Source: Methanoregula sp. SKADARSKE-2 | GTDB taxonomy: Archaea; Halobacteriota; Methanomicrobia; Methanomicrobiales; Methanospirillaceae | Length of the DNA stretch: 64,000 nucleotides | Assembly: GCA_030919125.1 (NCBI GenBank) | Contig: CP121470.1 | Location: forward strand, 1,054,001 to 1,118,000 | Direction: 5' to 3' | Shown here: piece after piece, positions 37,983 through 46,580 of the stretch | Position numbering within the stretch: position 1 is the first letter of the stretch | Layout: each line of letters opens with the position of its first letter | Position numbers and translations under genes: made by a program | The notes under the pieces: model-generated | The model's input: only the letters and a program-made list of their open reading frames with translations | The model's database searches: none | Told to the model about the DNA's origin: nothing

Positions 37983-38837
37983 ATGAAGATCACGGAAACC
38001 TGTACAGAATGTCTACTTTCAAGGGTCCGGCTTGAAAGCTCCCTGTGCGGAGCTGATCTGAAAACCACTAACGAGGCGATCTCTGCATGCAGTGAACTTC
38101 TGGGGAAGATCCGTAACAATCCCCTGAGTCACCCGCAGATTGCCAGTGCCATCCACCGGACGGCATATGTAATTCTGGGAACCACCGATCCGTTTGCGGA
38201 TCTCAAGAAGAAAGGAAACCTGCAGGCTCTCCAAGTCTGTAATAAAGTTCGCCCGGATCTCACCACATTTTACGATCACGCCCTTGCATCCATCATAGGT
38301 AACACCTTCGATTACGGGGTCAAGGGCCATACTGTGGAAGAAGATTTTTTTTTATTCTTTACCCGAGAGTTCAAGCGGGGTCTTGTCATCGATGATACGG
38401 ATGCGATCTCCCACCGGTGTTCCCGGGTTGTCTACCTGAGCGACAATTGCGGAGAGATGGTCCTCGATAAATTATTCATAAAGTACCTCAAGGCCCACGG
38501 ATCCCACGTCACCCTTGCGGTCAAAGAGAAACCTGCACTCAATGATGCAACTCTTGAAGATGCATACGAACTTGGCCTCGATCGGATAGTCGACACGCTC
38601 ACGACGAATGGAGGGGGGGCAGAGATTGGTATCTGTCTGGAATACATCCCCGATGACCTCAGGGTGGCACTGGACAAATGTACCATTATCATCGCAAAAG
38701 GGATGGCAAATTACGAGTCTCTCTCGGAGATGCAGAACCTTCCTCCGGTCGCATACCTGCTCGCCGCAAAATGCCGGCCCGTTGCAGAAGAGATCGGGGT
38801 CCCTGTCGGTTCGAAAGTTGCGATGCTCAAAAAATAG
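37983..38837 (+). CDS. DUF89 family protein (ARMT1-like, metal-dependent phosphatase fold)
   Basis: 284 residues. Conserved N-terminal ETCTECLLSR Cys motif, and the DUF89 metal site in VVYLSDNCGEMVLDKLF with a further Asp/Asn in IIIAKGMANYESLSE. Members include phosphatases that clear damaged metabolites; archaeal substrates are not known. Complete and undisturbed. Confidence 0.88.
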   Translation: MKITETCTECLLSRVRLESSLCGADLKTTNEAISACSELLGKIRNNPLSHPQIASAIHRTAYVILGTTDPFADLKKKGNLQALQVCNKVRPDLTTFYDHALASIIGNTFDYGVKGHTVEEDFFLFFTREFKRGLVIDDTDAISHRCSRVVYLSDNCGEMVLDKLFIKYLKAHGSHVTLAVKEKPALNDATLEDAYELGLDRIVDTLTTNGGGAEIGICLEYIPDDLRVALDKCTIIIAKGMANYESLSEMQNLPPVAYLLAAKCRPVAEEIGVPVGSKVAMLKK

Positions 38838-38998
38838 TCCTCTCTGATCTTGCGGCAACCGGTTTTATGCGCTTTTTGCAATCTTCGTTAAGCACTTTTA
38901 CGCGGTTCTCATTGCTGCAATACGCCTGGTAGGAGAAAACCCTGCGGGGAATACCTCAAAAACCGGCTGTTTTGATGGGAGATGCAGGATCCTGCTCA

Positions 38999-39970
38999 TG
39001 TGATATCCCGAATTGATTTTACACATATAACCATTTCTGCGCATATTTCAGAATTCTCTCCTGGGGTAGACGGTACCAGAATGCGTTATAAGGCTCATCG
39101 AAATCGAGACTCACTCATGTGAGGTTTGATGACATTGTGCCAGTGAAGAATTTTATCGACAGAACCGAACTTCGCGATCCTTCGTTCGACTTCTCTGAAG
39201 AACCGTTCAATTTTGCCGTTCGTTTGAGGGTGTTTTATCCTGGTTGGGATGTGTTTTATGTTGTGATGAACAAGGAACTCTCTGAATTTATGATGGGCCT
39301 GTTCACGGTTCCGAGCTGAAACGAATTGTGTACTGTTGTCAGTGAGGATCTCGCGGGGCGTACCGTACATCTGGAATCCCTGATTCAGCACCGTGAGAGT
39401 GTTCTCGGTAGTTGGAGAATCGAATACCCCGTAGCAGGTGATGAGGCGGGATGAATCATCCATGAATGCGATCAGCCATTTCTTCGATCCTTTAAGTTCG
39501 AACTCTTTCCAGTCTCCCTGCCCCATCGACATGGAATGAGTATGTTCATACCGAACATATTTCCGCTGTTGCCGTTTTTTCATGTTGATCTCCACCAGAC
39601 CGTGGTTCAACAATACCCGATAGATTCGATTATGCGGGATATGGATCCCGTGTGTTTCCTCAATTTTCTTCTCCAGATGGATTGGACCAATGTTGTTGGA
39701 TTGATAGGTTGCGAGGATCAACTCTTCTGCTCGATCATCGATGGCGTGGGGCTTTCTTCCAGATTGCCTGAGTACCGGATATTCCCCCGATTCTCTGAAC
39801 GGGTTGATGAACTGATACACTCGTTGACGGGTAATCTGGAAATACCGGGCAATCTCAACAACGGGTTTATCATTGACGCATTGCTGAATGATCCTCTGGA
39901 TATCCCCATTCGATAAGTTGCTCAAATCGGTATTTACATCTGATGTCAAATGATTTCGGGATAGGACACA
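38999..39970 (-). mobile_element. IS481-like element, copy A
   Basis: 972 bp bounded by inverted ends TGTGATATCCCGAATT (38999) and, on the other strand, TGTGTCCTATCCCGAAAT (39970). The same ends and almost the same sequence occur at 57977-58946, which confirms the boundaries. No direct target repeat is visible. Confidence 0.88.
39095..39949 (-). CDS. IS481-like transposase (integrase core), C-terminally shortened
   Basis: 284 residues. An HTH region (ITRQRVYQFINPFRESG) is followed by the rve core with GQGDWKEFEL (first Asp), LTDNSTQF (second) and PQTNGKIERFF (Glu), so the triad is complete. The frame ends at ...HMSESRFR because GAGT is duplicated; without it the protein would read HMSLDFDEPYNAFWYRLPQE and end about 25 residues later at KWLYV. 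The same duplication is in the second copy. Confidence 0.85.
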   Translation of the reverse strand: MTSDVNTDLSNLSNGDIQRIIQQCVNDKPVVEIARYFQITRQRVYQFINPFRESGEYPVLRQSGRKPHAIDDRAEELILATYQSNNIGPIHLEKKIEETHGIHIPHNRIYRVLLNHGLVEINMKKRQQRKYVRYEHTHSMSMGQGDWKEFELKGSKKWLIAFMDDSSRLITCYGVFDSPTTENTLTVLNQGFQMYGTPREILTDNSTQFVSARNREQAHHKFREFLVHHNIKHIPTRIKHPQTNGKIERFFREVERRIAKFGSVDKILHWHNVIKPHMSESRFR

Positions 39971-40025
39971 CCATAATTCTTCACCATAATTTTATATTCT
40001 TGCGGGCTCACAGCATCCGCCTTGT

Positions 40026-40754
40026 ATGGGGACAATCATCGATGATCCCCGGCTGCGCGAGCGGCGGTCTGTTTTTACCGACCGGCACGATGCCGGAAGA
40101 CAGCTGGGTGACCTGGTCCGGACATTACCGGGAGTGCGGGATCCCCTCGTGTTTGCGATCCCGGCCAGGGGGGTACCGGTGGGGGTCGAGGTCGCCTGGG
40201 CTCTCGGCGCCCCGCTCGCCCTTGCCGTGGTGCGGAAGATCCAAGTTCCCGGGAAGACAGAAGCCGGGCTCGGCGCGGTGACTTGGGATGGGCGCGTGCT
40301 CATCAACACAGACCTCCAAAGAGCTCTGGGCCTGACGGAAGAAGTGATCGGGATTGCTACGGAGAAGGCCCGGGAAAATGTCCAGGACAGGATAACCCGG
40401 TTCCGGGCCGGGACGAAACTTCCGGATCCTGCGGGGAAGACCTGCATCCTGACAGATGACGGCCTTGCCTCCGGGTTTACGATGCTTGCTGCGCTTGAGA
40501 GCCTCCGGAATCGTCACCATGTGAAGATCCTTGTTGCTGTCCCGACCGCATCGGCCGGTTCCGCGGAGATCGTTTCCCGGGAGGTCGACAAGCTGATCTG
40601 CCTGAATATCCGGACCGGGCCGTGTTTTGCAGTCGCGGAGGCATACAAGCGCTGGTACGAGCTGAGCGACGGGCAGGTTATCGCCGAACTCTCGTACGCC
40701 CGCCCGGGAGCAAAGCCCCGGGATCCTCCCCCGCCGTCCCGCGCTGGTCCATGA
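40026..40754 (+). CDS. Phosphoribosyltransferase family protein
   Basis: 242 residues with the type I PRTase PRPP loop CILTDDGLASGFTMLAAL near 140-157 and an N-terminal ARGVPVGVEVAWALGAPL segment. Resembles the PRTase domain proteins often annotated as putative phosphoribosyltransferases in bacteria and archaea, substrate unknown. A Pro-rich tail at the end may come from a late frameshift. Follows IS481 copy A by 55 bp. Confidence 0.85.
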   Translation: MGTIIDDPRLRERRSVFTDRHDAGRQLGDLVRTLPGVRDPLVFAIPARGVPVGVEVAWALGAPLALAVVRKIQVPGKTEAGLGAVTWDGRVLINTDLQRALGLTEEVIGIATEKARENVQDRITRFRAGTKLPDPAGKTCILTDDGLASGFTMLAALESLRNRHHVKILVAVPTASAGSAEIVSREVDKLICLNIRTGPCFAVAEAYKRWYELSDGQVIAELSYARPGAKPRDPPPPSRAGP

Positions 40755-40952
40755 CCTTGCCTTTGCGGATCCTTCGGATGCCGGGGTCTGGCGGTTTCCG
40801 GGATATCCGGTAGCCCTTCAAGGATATTTTTGCATTGGCCTGCAGATCGTCCCGGTGGTCACGGTAACGGTTGTACGTGTGGGGACCGGCCAGGTGAAAT
40901 GAAGCGGAGGAGGTTTTCTCCGATATTGTACTCGTACTGCAAGGGATGGGAC

Positions 40953-41126
40953 ATGCAGGTTACTGAGATGACCTCCAGGTTCTTTGCATTCAGGGAAGAG
41001 TACCGGCAGGCCCGGTCTTTTGGCGTAAACCTCAGCCCGGAGATCATACGGGGATGGCCGTCAGCTCCATCGAACCGGAGATCCATGCGGACTACCCGGA
41101 TCTCCGGTCCTTGTGAAAATCTTTAG
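40953..41126 (+). CDS. Small hypothetical protein
   Basis: 57 codons: MQVTEMTSRFFAFREEYRQA and SFGVNLSPEIIRG look protein-like, after which a 1-bp shift would give MAVSSIEPEIHADYPDLRSL. Not recognised, possibly a frameshifted small gene. Confidence 0.3.
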   Translation: MQVTEMTSRFFAFREEYRQARSFGVNLSPEIIRGWPSAPSNRRSMRTTRISGPCENL

Positions 41127-41313
41127 GATAATGGAGGAAAGTACTATTGTTCATGGACAGAATCTCCACACCAAGCTCAAGCAGGGACTAAAATTTTTCG
41201 CAAAGCCCGGACATTGGTTCCGGGTGGCGGGAGGTTCTCCCCGAATAAGGGTAAGGCCGGCGGGAAAATTTTCCCCTTGTTCTCTCACATCTTCCTGAAA
41301 AATTACCGGGACC

Positions 41314-41553
41314 TCATCCTTTTCCGGCAAGAGCTTCTCGGACGCTCTCCTTTGCCTCCTCGGGGATATCGAGGCTGTTCAATGCCTTAATCAGGAGCAG
41401 CTTTGCCATCTGCTGGCCATGCGGGGTTGCAAGGAAGGTGTCGATGGATACCTGCCCTTCGGGGGACTCCAGGTAATTCCGGATCATCTTCTGGCCCTGG
41501 GGCGATGCGAGGAAGTGGGCGGCGATCCCTTCGAGACCGTGGAGATTTGTCAT
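41314..41553 (-). CDS. Small helical protein with a triple SP-GQ repeat
   Basis: 79 residues. Three short repeats follow each other: FLASPQGQKMIRNY, LESPEGQVSIDT and FLATPHGQQMAKLL, then an acidic/alanine-rich helix (EEAKESVREALAG). Third positions are strongly G/C, as for real genes here. Not recognised. Convergent with no nearby partner. Confidence 0.6.
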   Translation of the reverse strand: MTNLHGLEGIAAHFLASPQGQKMIRNYLESPEGQVSIDTFLATPHGQQMAKLLLIKALNSLDIPEEAKESVREALAGKG

Positions 41554-41881
41554 GCGTGATTCCCGGTTCCGTGTATTGTATGCGGGATTTGATAAAGTCC
41601 TCGGTAATAACCGGGAATTTTATTCCCCTGCCAGACGTCAAGCTCTTCCGGTGTATCCGGAACTAAAAGCATATCTCCTGCCGCTTCCGTACTCTATTCC
41701 AGCATACCCGCAAATCAGCAGAGCGACACCATTGGCAGAAATTTATCCGCAGAAAATTTTTCGGAAACACTCCTGAAATTCTAAAAAATTCCCGGAACTT
41801 TCCCGCAAACGTTTCCACTTGAACAAAGGGCCGCACGTTCCTGCCGCTGATTTTCCGGCCGGCCATCCCTGCACTCTTCCC

Positions 41882-42580
41882 ATGAACCCGATACCCATCC
41901 ATCGCATCATCCGTTCGAAGAGAAAGACGATCTCGCTCGTGATCACGTCGGATGCAAAACTGATCGTCCGTGCCCCGCTCCGGGCCTCCGGGGATTATAT
42001 CGAAAAACTGGTCCGTGAAAAGAGCGGGTGGATCTCGCGCAAGATAACCGAGCTTGCAAAAAAGCCGGTCTCTTCCCCGAAAAAATTTACCGAGGGCGAA
42101 GAATTCCTGTTTCTCGGTAACTGCTATCCGCTCTGCATCCGTGAAGTCCGGTCATGCCAGGTCGAGCTCCGGGAAAAACTGTACGTGCCGGCACGGAGTG
42201 CCCCTTCCCTTGCGACACTCGTCTCTGCATGGTACCGGGCAGAGGCAAAGAAATTTTTTTCGGGGCGGTGTGATGCGCTCGCAAAGGTTACCGGGTGCAC
42301 ACCAAAAACTCTCCGGTTATCCTCGGCACAGAAGCGGTGGGGCTCATGCAGTATCTCCGGGACGGTGAGCCTGAACTGGCGCCTGATCCTTGCTCCTCCG
42401 GAGATCATCGATTACGTCATCCTCCACGAACTTATCCACCTGCGCCATCCCAATCATTCGAAAAAATTCTGGGATGCGGTTGGATCGTTCATGCCCGACT
42501 ACCCGGGAAGGAGGGACTGGCTGAAGTTTCACGAAAAGACCCTTGCTCTCTCTCTCGATCGGGAGACCAGCCGCACCTAG
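41882..42580 (+). CDS. YgjP-like metallopeptidase (DUF45)
   Basis: 232 residues from ATG 41882 (a TTG at 41819 would add 21). Zinc site HELIHLRHPNHSKKFW with HExxH and a third His; family motif KRWGSCSISGTVSLNWRLIL upstream. DUF45/YgjP proteins are M48-like predicted metal-dependent hydrolases with unknown substrate. Complete. Confidence 0.9.
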   Translation: MNPIPIHRIIRSKRKTISLVITSDAKLIVRAPLRASGDYIEKLVREKSGWISRKITELAKKPVSSPKKFTEGEEFLFLGNCYPLCIREVRSCQVELREKLYVPARSAPSLATLVSAWYRAEAKKFFSGRCDALAKVTGCTPKTLRLSSAQKRWGSCSISGTVSLNWRLILAPPEIIDYVILHELIHLRHPNHSKKFWDAVGSFMPDYPGRRDWLKFHEKTLALSLDRETSRT

Positions 42581-42588
42581 TGGAGATA

Positions 42589-43719
42589 GACACTTAAAAT
42601 TGATGGTAGAGTCGTTTTAGTTTAATCCTTGCACTTTCAGAAGTAAACTGCCAGTCGACCAGTTTCTGGTTATTGTTTCTGGAAGTTTCCCACTTTTTTG
42701 TTTCGTGGATAAGCAATTCCAGATTATCAATCTTCGATCAAGACATTGACGGGATAACGCACTTAATTCAATTTCAGCGATGTTGAGCCAGCTCCCATGT
42801 ATGGGGGTGTTATGGATCTCCAGGCATTTGACAAGAATCGAAGCTTCCTCCGGAGGAAACGCCTCATAAAATGCTCCAATCGTGTGGGTGTTCAGGTTAT
42901 CGCAGATAAGAATTATTTTTCTGGCGTTTGGGTAATCAATCTCAAGTAACTCTCTAACTTCGTGAGCCCAATCCACTTTTTTTCTGTGCTTGCGGGGATT
43001 AACTCTCCTCCCTCCTTTCAGGGGTTTTAGTGAAGAGGAATATTGAGGCAGTTCCATTTCGTGTATACTCATAATCATATCGAACGGGATACCGGGGAGT
43101 CGCTGGCAACGAATCCCGGGAGTCTCCGAGTAACTGGACCGATTTTTCATCCATACAAATCAGAGGAACTTCCGGATCATAAGGTCGGTGATAGAGTTCC
43201 AGGATATCCTCCATGTGAGCAACAAATTCAGCGTTTTGTTGCGGCGGAATAACCCAGCATTGCCGCAGGTGAGGTTTTAACTCGTTTTTTTAAGACGCGG
43301 CCGATCGTTTTTCCTGAAATCGTCTCGACAATTTTTAACTCAACCATTTTGTCTGCGAGGAGGTCAAGGGTCCAATTGGCATATCCTTCCGGCGGTTGAC
43401 TGCATGCTATCGTGATAAGCCGGGCTTCTTTTGCTCCATCCAGTTTTCGAGGAATGGGTGGTGATTCCTGGGCTTTTCTCCCGACTGCGCGAGTTAGTCC
43501 TTCTTCGAAATACTTCTTGCATATATTGAAAACTGTTTGACTATGGCAGTGTAACAGAACGGCTATCTCTTCATCGGTCTTGCCGGATTTATTTTTATCT
43601 GCATGCAACAGGACATACGCGTGTCGGATTCGATACGCCGGGCCTTTCCCACGCTTGACAATTCCTGTCAGGTGTTTCCTTTCTTGTTGCGTTAATTCAA
43701 CGACATACCGCTTCTTCAT
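42589..43719 (-). pseudogene. IS630-family transposase in three frames
   Basis: N-terminal HTH part at 43228-43719 (EEIAVLLHCHSQTVFNICKK), then CMDEKSVQLLGDSRDSLPAT with the first catalytic Asp, and ILICDNLNTHTIGAFYEAFP plus TPIHGSWLNIAEIELSALS with the other two. The first shift is one extra A in a run of seven near 43290, the second lies near 43020. The 3' end sequence (ATTAAACTAAAACG...TTTTAAGTGTCT, minus strand, ending at 42589) recurs at 46.3 kb, which marks an element end. The 5' end is not resolved. Confidence 0.8.
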
Positions 43720-43954
43720 TGAAACTTTATAGTACGTACTTAAATAAAAGTAATTTCCAATAAAATCTATATATTCAATTGTCGGTAACTACTAGAATGA
43801 GAGTTCCGAATACAAATTATTACGCGATCCGGACCTCGAATCCATGGTGATCCTGCTCATCAACCTTGATTACGGGCAGAAGAGGGGGGCCAAATATCGG
43901 GGACGCTCGCGAAAGGTAATAGTTTCATGGTTTTCCCGACCGGATCTGGTTCCC

Positions 43955-44452
43955 TCAGGCGGGTACCTGGTCGTCCCCAAGCGACTCCCGGCTTCGCATC
44001 TGGTACAGTAATATCGGGTCCATCTCCTTGTACGTATCCGGACCGGTCCGCATGATGACACTTGTCGCGCCACTGTTGACGATCATCTTGGAGCAGAGGA
44101 AGCAGGGCCAGATCTGGGTCAGTTCCCCGGTCCCGACATCGAATCCCGAGAGATAAAGGGTGCAGCCCCGCGCCTGTTTCCCGGCCTGGATCAGCGCATT
44201 CATCTCTGCGTGAACGCTCCGGCACCGCTCGTAATTGGAGCCCGAAGGGATATTGTGCTCTTTTCTCCAGCACCGGTTCAGCTCGGTGCAGTCCGTCTGC
44301 TTACGCGGCGCACCCGTGTATCCTGTCGAAACGATCGTATTGAATTCATCGACGATGATAGCCCCGAAATTTCTCCGGAGGCAGGTGCCCTGGTGTGCAC
44401 ATCGCGTAGCGAGGTCAAGGAAATAGTGATGCCTGTTGGTCCGCATGTGCAT
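43955..44452 (-). CDS. dCMP deaminase family protein
   Basis: 165 residues. Zinc/catalytic site: HAEMNALIQAG (His plus proton-shuttle Glu) and PCFLCSKMIVNSG; the insertion CTELNRCWRKEHNIPSGSNYERCRSVHAE is typical of deoxycytidylate deaminases. It makes dUMP from dCMP for thymidylate synthesis. ATG at 44452; 44446 is an alternative. Confidence 0.9.
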   Translation of the reverse strand: MHMRTNRHHYFLDLATRCAHQGTCLRRNFGAIIVDEFNTIVSTGYTGAPRKQTDCTELNRCWRKEHNIPSGSNYERCRSVHAEMNALIQAGKQARGCTLYLSGFDVGTGELTQIWPCFLCSKMIVNSGATSVIMRTGPDTYKEMDPILLYQMRSRESLGDDQVPA

Positions 44453-44602
44453 AAGTATAGCATTGGGCCGGTATAAACGTGGCGTACAGCACGGTGATCA
44501 GTCAATGCGACACCGCACCGTTCCTGGGGAAACCTCGTCATGAGCGAGCCGGATATAGCATCGAACTGAGGCGTCTGCGTCAAAAGAATCCGGCACTGCT
44601 CT

Positions 44603-44899
44603 TCAGGAGCCCCGGCTCAATAATTGCCCGATCAGCAGGGAGAGAAGGATCACCTGGAGCAGAAGGAATACCGGCACCAGGTGAAATTTTCCTTTCCGGG
44701 TCTTGTGCCGGAAGACCCGCATGGCACCATACGCCCCGAAGGGTCCGAGCAGGGCGAAGAGCAAGAGCGTTGCCTCCGGCGTTCTCCATGAGCTCCGTCC
44801 CGCTGTTCTCTTGTCATGCGCAAAGAAGAGGAATGCGATCGCGTTGAGCCCGAGCCAGATGCAGGTGAGGATCGGGATTTCTTCCGGAAGGGGGATCAT
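44603..44899 (-). CDS. DUF1294 membrane protein
   Basis: 98 residues with three hydrophobic segments. FFAHDKRTAGRSSWRTPEATLL and GPFGAYGAMRVFRHKTRKGKF are the DUF1294 signature. Membrane located; role unknown. Confidence 0.85.
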   Translation of the reverse strand: MIPLPEEIPILTCIWLGLNAIAFLFFAHDKRTAGRSSWRTPEATLLLFALLGPFGAYGAMRVFRHKTRKGKFHLVPVFLLLQVILLSLLIGQLLSRGS

Positions 44900-45253
44900 G
44901 GCAGATGGTGGTGGGTATCCAGTACCGTTTAGCGCGGCAGGGTGTATGTGTTGCGGCCGGCCTTTTGCAGGAGTAAATAAGTATCGGGGTGCGGGAATTC
45001 ATGCCCGGCAATTTCCGATGGGCAATAATGCCGGGCTCATAATGTTGTAGGAGGAAAATTTGGAGGTCTCGTAAATTTTGGGATGATCCGGATTTGGCGG
45101 GTGTGTACTTGTATCCAGGATAAAACCAGCTACGGTTGGCCTCATGACATGCAAAGGCATTACCGTGAACCGTTGGTCTGCACCCCCTTCCCAAAGTAGT
45201 AACCCGGTCTGTGAGGGTTTCCCGAACAGAGAAAAAAGATCCGAACAAAAAAT
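44900..45253. other. Intergenic stretch
   Basis: No recognisable gene or RNA found. Confidence 0.4.
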
Positions 45254-45568
45254 TCAGGGTTTTGCCCCGGTCCGGGTTAACTTCTTCTCCGGCTTGATGG
45301 GGCCCGGTTTGTTCGTATGGGGTGGCAGCTCGTCGCCGTGCGGGAGGGGAGGCTTGTGCATCGTCGTATGGGGCGGCTGGGGATTGAGCTCCTCAATGGT
45401 ATGCCGCAGGGGATGCTTTGGCTGATGGGGATGCTCGTGGTTCTCGGTGTGGTGGAGTTTGTCCTCGTCATGCCGGTCCATGTCCATGCTTCCTTCAACC
45501 CCGAGATGCGTTCTCGAATGGGTGATGTGCCGGTGCGGGGCCGGTTTCTGTTGGTGTCTCGGTGTCAT
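45254..45568 (-). CDS. Histidine- and proline-rich small protein
   Basis: 104 residues with 17 His and 18 Pro and no Cys, in motifs such as DKLHHTENHEHPHQPKHP and PQPPHTTMHKPPLPHGDELP. Third codon positions are mostly C or G, which supports coding on this strand; other frames are less convincing. No signal peptide. Such His-rich proteins often bind Ni or Zn, and methanogens need much nickel, but the role here is only a guess. Confidence 0.55.
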   Translation of the reverse strand: MTPRHQQKPAPHRHITHSRTHLGVEGSMDMDRHDEDKLHHTENHEHPHQPKHPLRHTIEELNPQPPHTTMHKPPLPHGDELPPHTNKPGPIKPEKKLTRTGAKP

Positions 45569-45837
45569 AATTCGGTGTAATCCCTGTTTTCGTTGATAAA
45601 CTGTTCGGCCGGTACCGCTCCTTTTTTTTTAAAAAAAATTTCTGGGATGAACGTTTGCAATACCCTGCCCCTCCGGGGGATTCGGAGAAAATCCTCTCCC
45701 GTACGGTTCCCGTATTCCGGAAAACCGGATACTGCAAAAAGGTTCCAGGGTGATCATCAGATCCAGAATTATACCGGGAAATCTTACCCCGGATCTTCCC
45801 GACGCGAAAACCCGGCCGTATGGCCTTTTGAAAAAAG

Positions 45838-46030
45838 TTATGAGAAGATGGAGAAATCGTTCTTGATCCCGATCGTCTCGATAATCGGCTTGAGGTTTTC
45901 CTCGGATATCCCGAACTTCTCCACGTACATCTGGAGGATCTTCTGTTCGGCACCGGCAAGGACACCGTCTGCCATGGCAAGATCGAAGAGGATCGAGAGG
46001 GCCATCCTCTCCACTTCCTGTAAAGGAATG
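45838..46030 (-). pseudogene. C-terminal fragment of a TerB-like protein
   Basis: About 60 codons: ERMALSILFDLAMADGVLAG and AEQKILQMYVEKFGISEENL, as in tellurite-resistance TerB/DjlA-N-type helical domains. The upstream part of the frame (to 46119) is unrelated and runs into an IS630 remnant, so the gene lost its N-terminus. Confidence 0.6.
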
Positions 46031-46079
46031 TTCCAAATCCCTATTCCTTCTGGCGCCAATGAACGTGAAATCAGCGTTG

Positions 46080-46325
46080 GGGGCACTCCTCCCGGTTCTA
46101 TAAAAGACAGCGTTTGCATGGACGAAAAACTGGTTCAGTTGCTCGGGGACACAAGAGAACCTTTGCCGACGATTCCCGGATACCCTGCCCTGAACGATTT
46201 TGAATAGTCAGGAAACTAAACGGTCGGAGATAATCAGGAACCTGGCACAGAAACCGGTCCACTGGCAGTCCCCCCTCGGAAGTTGCCCGCATTAAACTAA
46301 AACAACTTTACCTTTAGTTTTAGGT
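46080..46325 (+). mobile_element. Internally deleted IS630 remnant
   Basis: CMDEKLVQLLGDTREPLPTI (46116-46175) matches the catalytic segment of the IS630 element at 43 kb, and ATTAAACTAAAACAACTT...TTTTAGGTGTCT (46291-46325) matches that element's 3' end. The rest of the transposase is missing. Confidence 0.7.
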
Positions 46326-46580
46326 GTCTCGCTCTACGAGCAGTCTGCATGAAAATTTCCTACCGGGAAAATTCACAAGATGACACAGTCAGGACCGTTT
46401 ACGACTCATTTCAAGAATCTCTGTCAGCGAGACAAACGACTTTGGGATATAAGAAAGTGCGCGGCTGAAGGGCAAAACGCTGCTGCGTGGAATTTTCCGG
46501 TCAATAGATGCAAAAACAATTTCCCGAAAGGATTTGTTTATAACAAAATGAAGTTAAACAATTAAACTCGGCACGATATT
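46326..46580. other. AT-rich region upstream of cstA
   Basis: No gene recognised. TATA-like AT stretches near 46540-46565 may be the cstA promoter. Confidence 0.35.

Noticed and set aside
43228..43300. Programmed frameshifting in the IS630 gene at the A7 run
   Set aside because: The needed shift is +1/-2, not the classical -1, and a second shift downstream shows general decay.
45317..45580. Plus-strand hydrophobic frame opposite the His-rich gene
   Set aside because: Third-position bias favours the minus-strand His-rich frame, and the plus frame has no family features.
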